From an uncultured Eubacterium sp. (GTDB lineage: Bacteria; Bacillota; Clostridia; Lachnospirales; Lachnospiraceae): a stretch of DNA of 64,000 nt. The notes below the pieces were generated by a model that saw only the letters and a program-made list of their open reading frames with translations, had not been told where the DNA came from and searched no databases. Positions 63,976 through 64,000 of the stretch are shown here, piece by piece; the first letter of the stretch is position 1; every line of letters begins with the position of its first letter. The translations under genes and the position numbers were made by a program. The stretch spans positions 1 to 64,000 of the forward strand of contig CAMWXD010000011.1 in the NCBI GenBank assembly GCA_947178105.1. Reading direction: 5' to 3'.

Positions 63976-64000
63976 GATGTAACCGCCTTTCTCTTCCTGT

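Overview
The window reads as chromosome of a low-to-moderate GC anaerobic Clostridia, most likely Lachnospiraceae. The support is a single-chain pyruvate:ferredoxin oxidoreductase, a cytoplasmic [FeFe]-hydrogenase sensor, a Feo iron system with two FeoA and a FeoB-associated cysteine-rich peptide, AAA-ATPase-like/PD-(D/E)XK proteins, Uma2 nucleases, FMN-binding and BspA-type LRR surface proteins, and consensus sigma-A promoters with strong GGAGG ribosome binding sites. Most genes lie on the minus strand. No rRNA, complete tRNA, CRISPR array, prophage or intact insertion sequence was seen.

Layout. 1-7.6 kb: tRNA-like remnant, HD hydrolase, then (minus) larE, lacZ, a secreted C39/LRR protein and a lytic transglycosylase. 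7.6-15 kb is accessory and partly decayed: HEPN/MNT pair, a frameshifted ABC exporter, two Uma2 nucleases, truncated XRE and flavodoxin remnants, an FMN-binding protein, an ECF sigma/anti-sigma pair, a MITE-like hairpin, trxB. 15-21 kb: PFOR and an ABC-F ATPase. 20.7-23.5 kb: ArsR / HMA chaperone / P-type ATPase metal-efflux operon with a visible operator. 23.7-25.7 kb: [FeFe]-hydrogenase fused to a chemoreceptor signalling domain. 25.9-28.9 kb: feoA-feoA-feoB-FeoB-associated peptide behind a palindromic operator. 29-34.4 kb: parE-parC-dut and a PRTase-like gene. 34.5-36.8 kb: DUF2975-like/XRE/lipoprotein operon with a perfect 13-bp inverted repeat at its promoter. 36.9-46 kb: long housekeeping run radical SAM (DUF512)-der-plsY-gpsA-folC-folE-folP-folBK-CPBP protease, supplying ribosome assembly, phospholipid and folate functions. 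46-49.7 kb: divergent AAA/PD-(D/E)XK pair. 49.7-55 kb: solute-binding lipoprotein, chemoreceptor, DUF1538 membrane protein and PII-like protein. 55-57.6 kb: nitroreductase with an unusual N-terminal domain, LacI-type regulator, HPr-like protein lacking the phospho-histidine. 57.6-64 kb: STM4011/STM4012/STM4013-like gene set with a chemoreceptor inside it.

The strongest candidates for an undescribed system are: (1) the 57.6-64 kb cluster, where two radical SAM proteins (one fused to a HAD hydrolase domain), an alkaline-phosphatase-superfamily hydrolase, a DUF4253 protein and an sCache chemoreceptor lie together, with the chemoreceptor stop overlapping the STM4012 start; (2) the compact solute-binding protein/chemoreceptor/DUF1538/PII-like gene set; (3) the soluble [FeFe]-hydrogenase/chemoreceptor fusion, with altered proton-relay motif but intact H-cluster cysteines; (4) the Crh-like HPr (Ser-46 region kept, His-15 lost) next to a LacI-family regulator.
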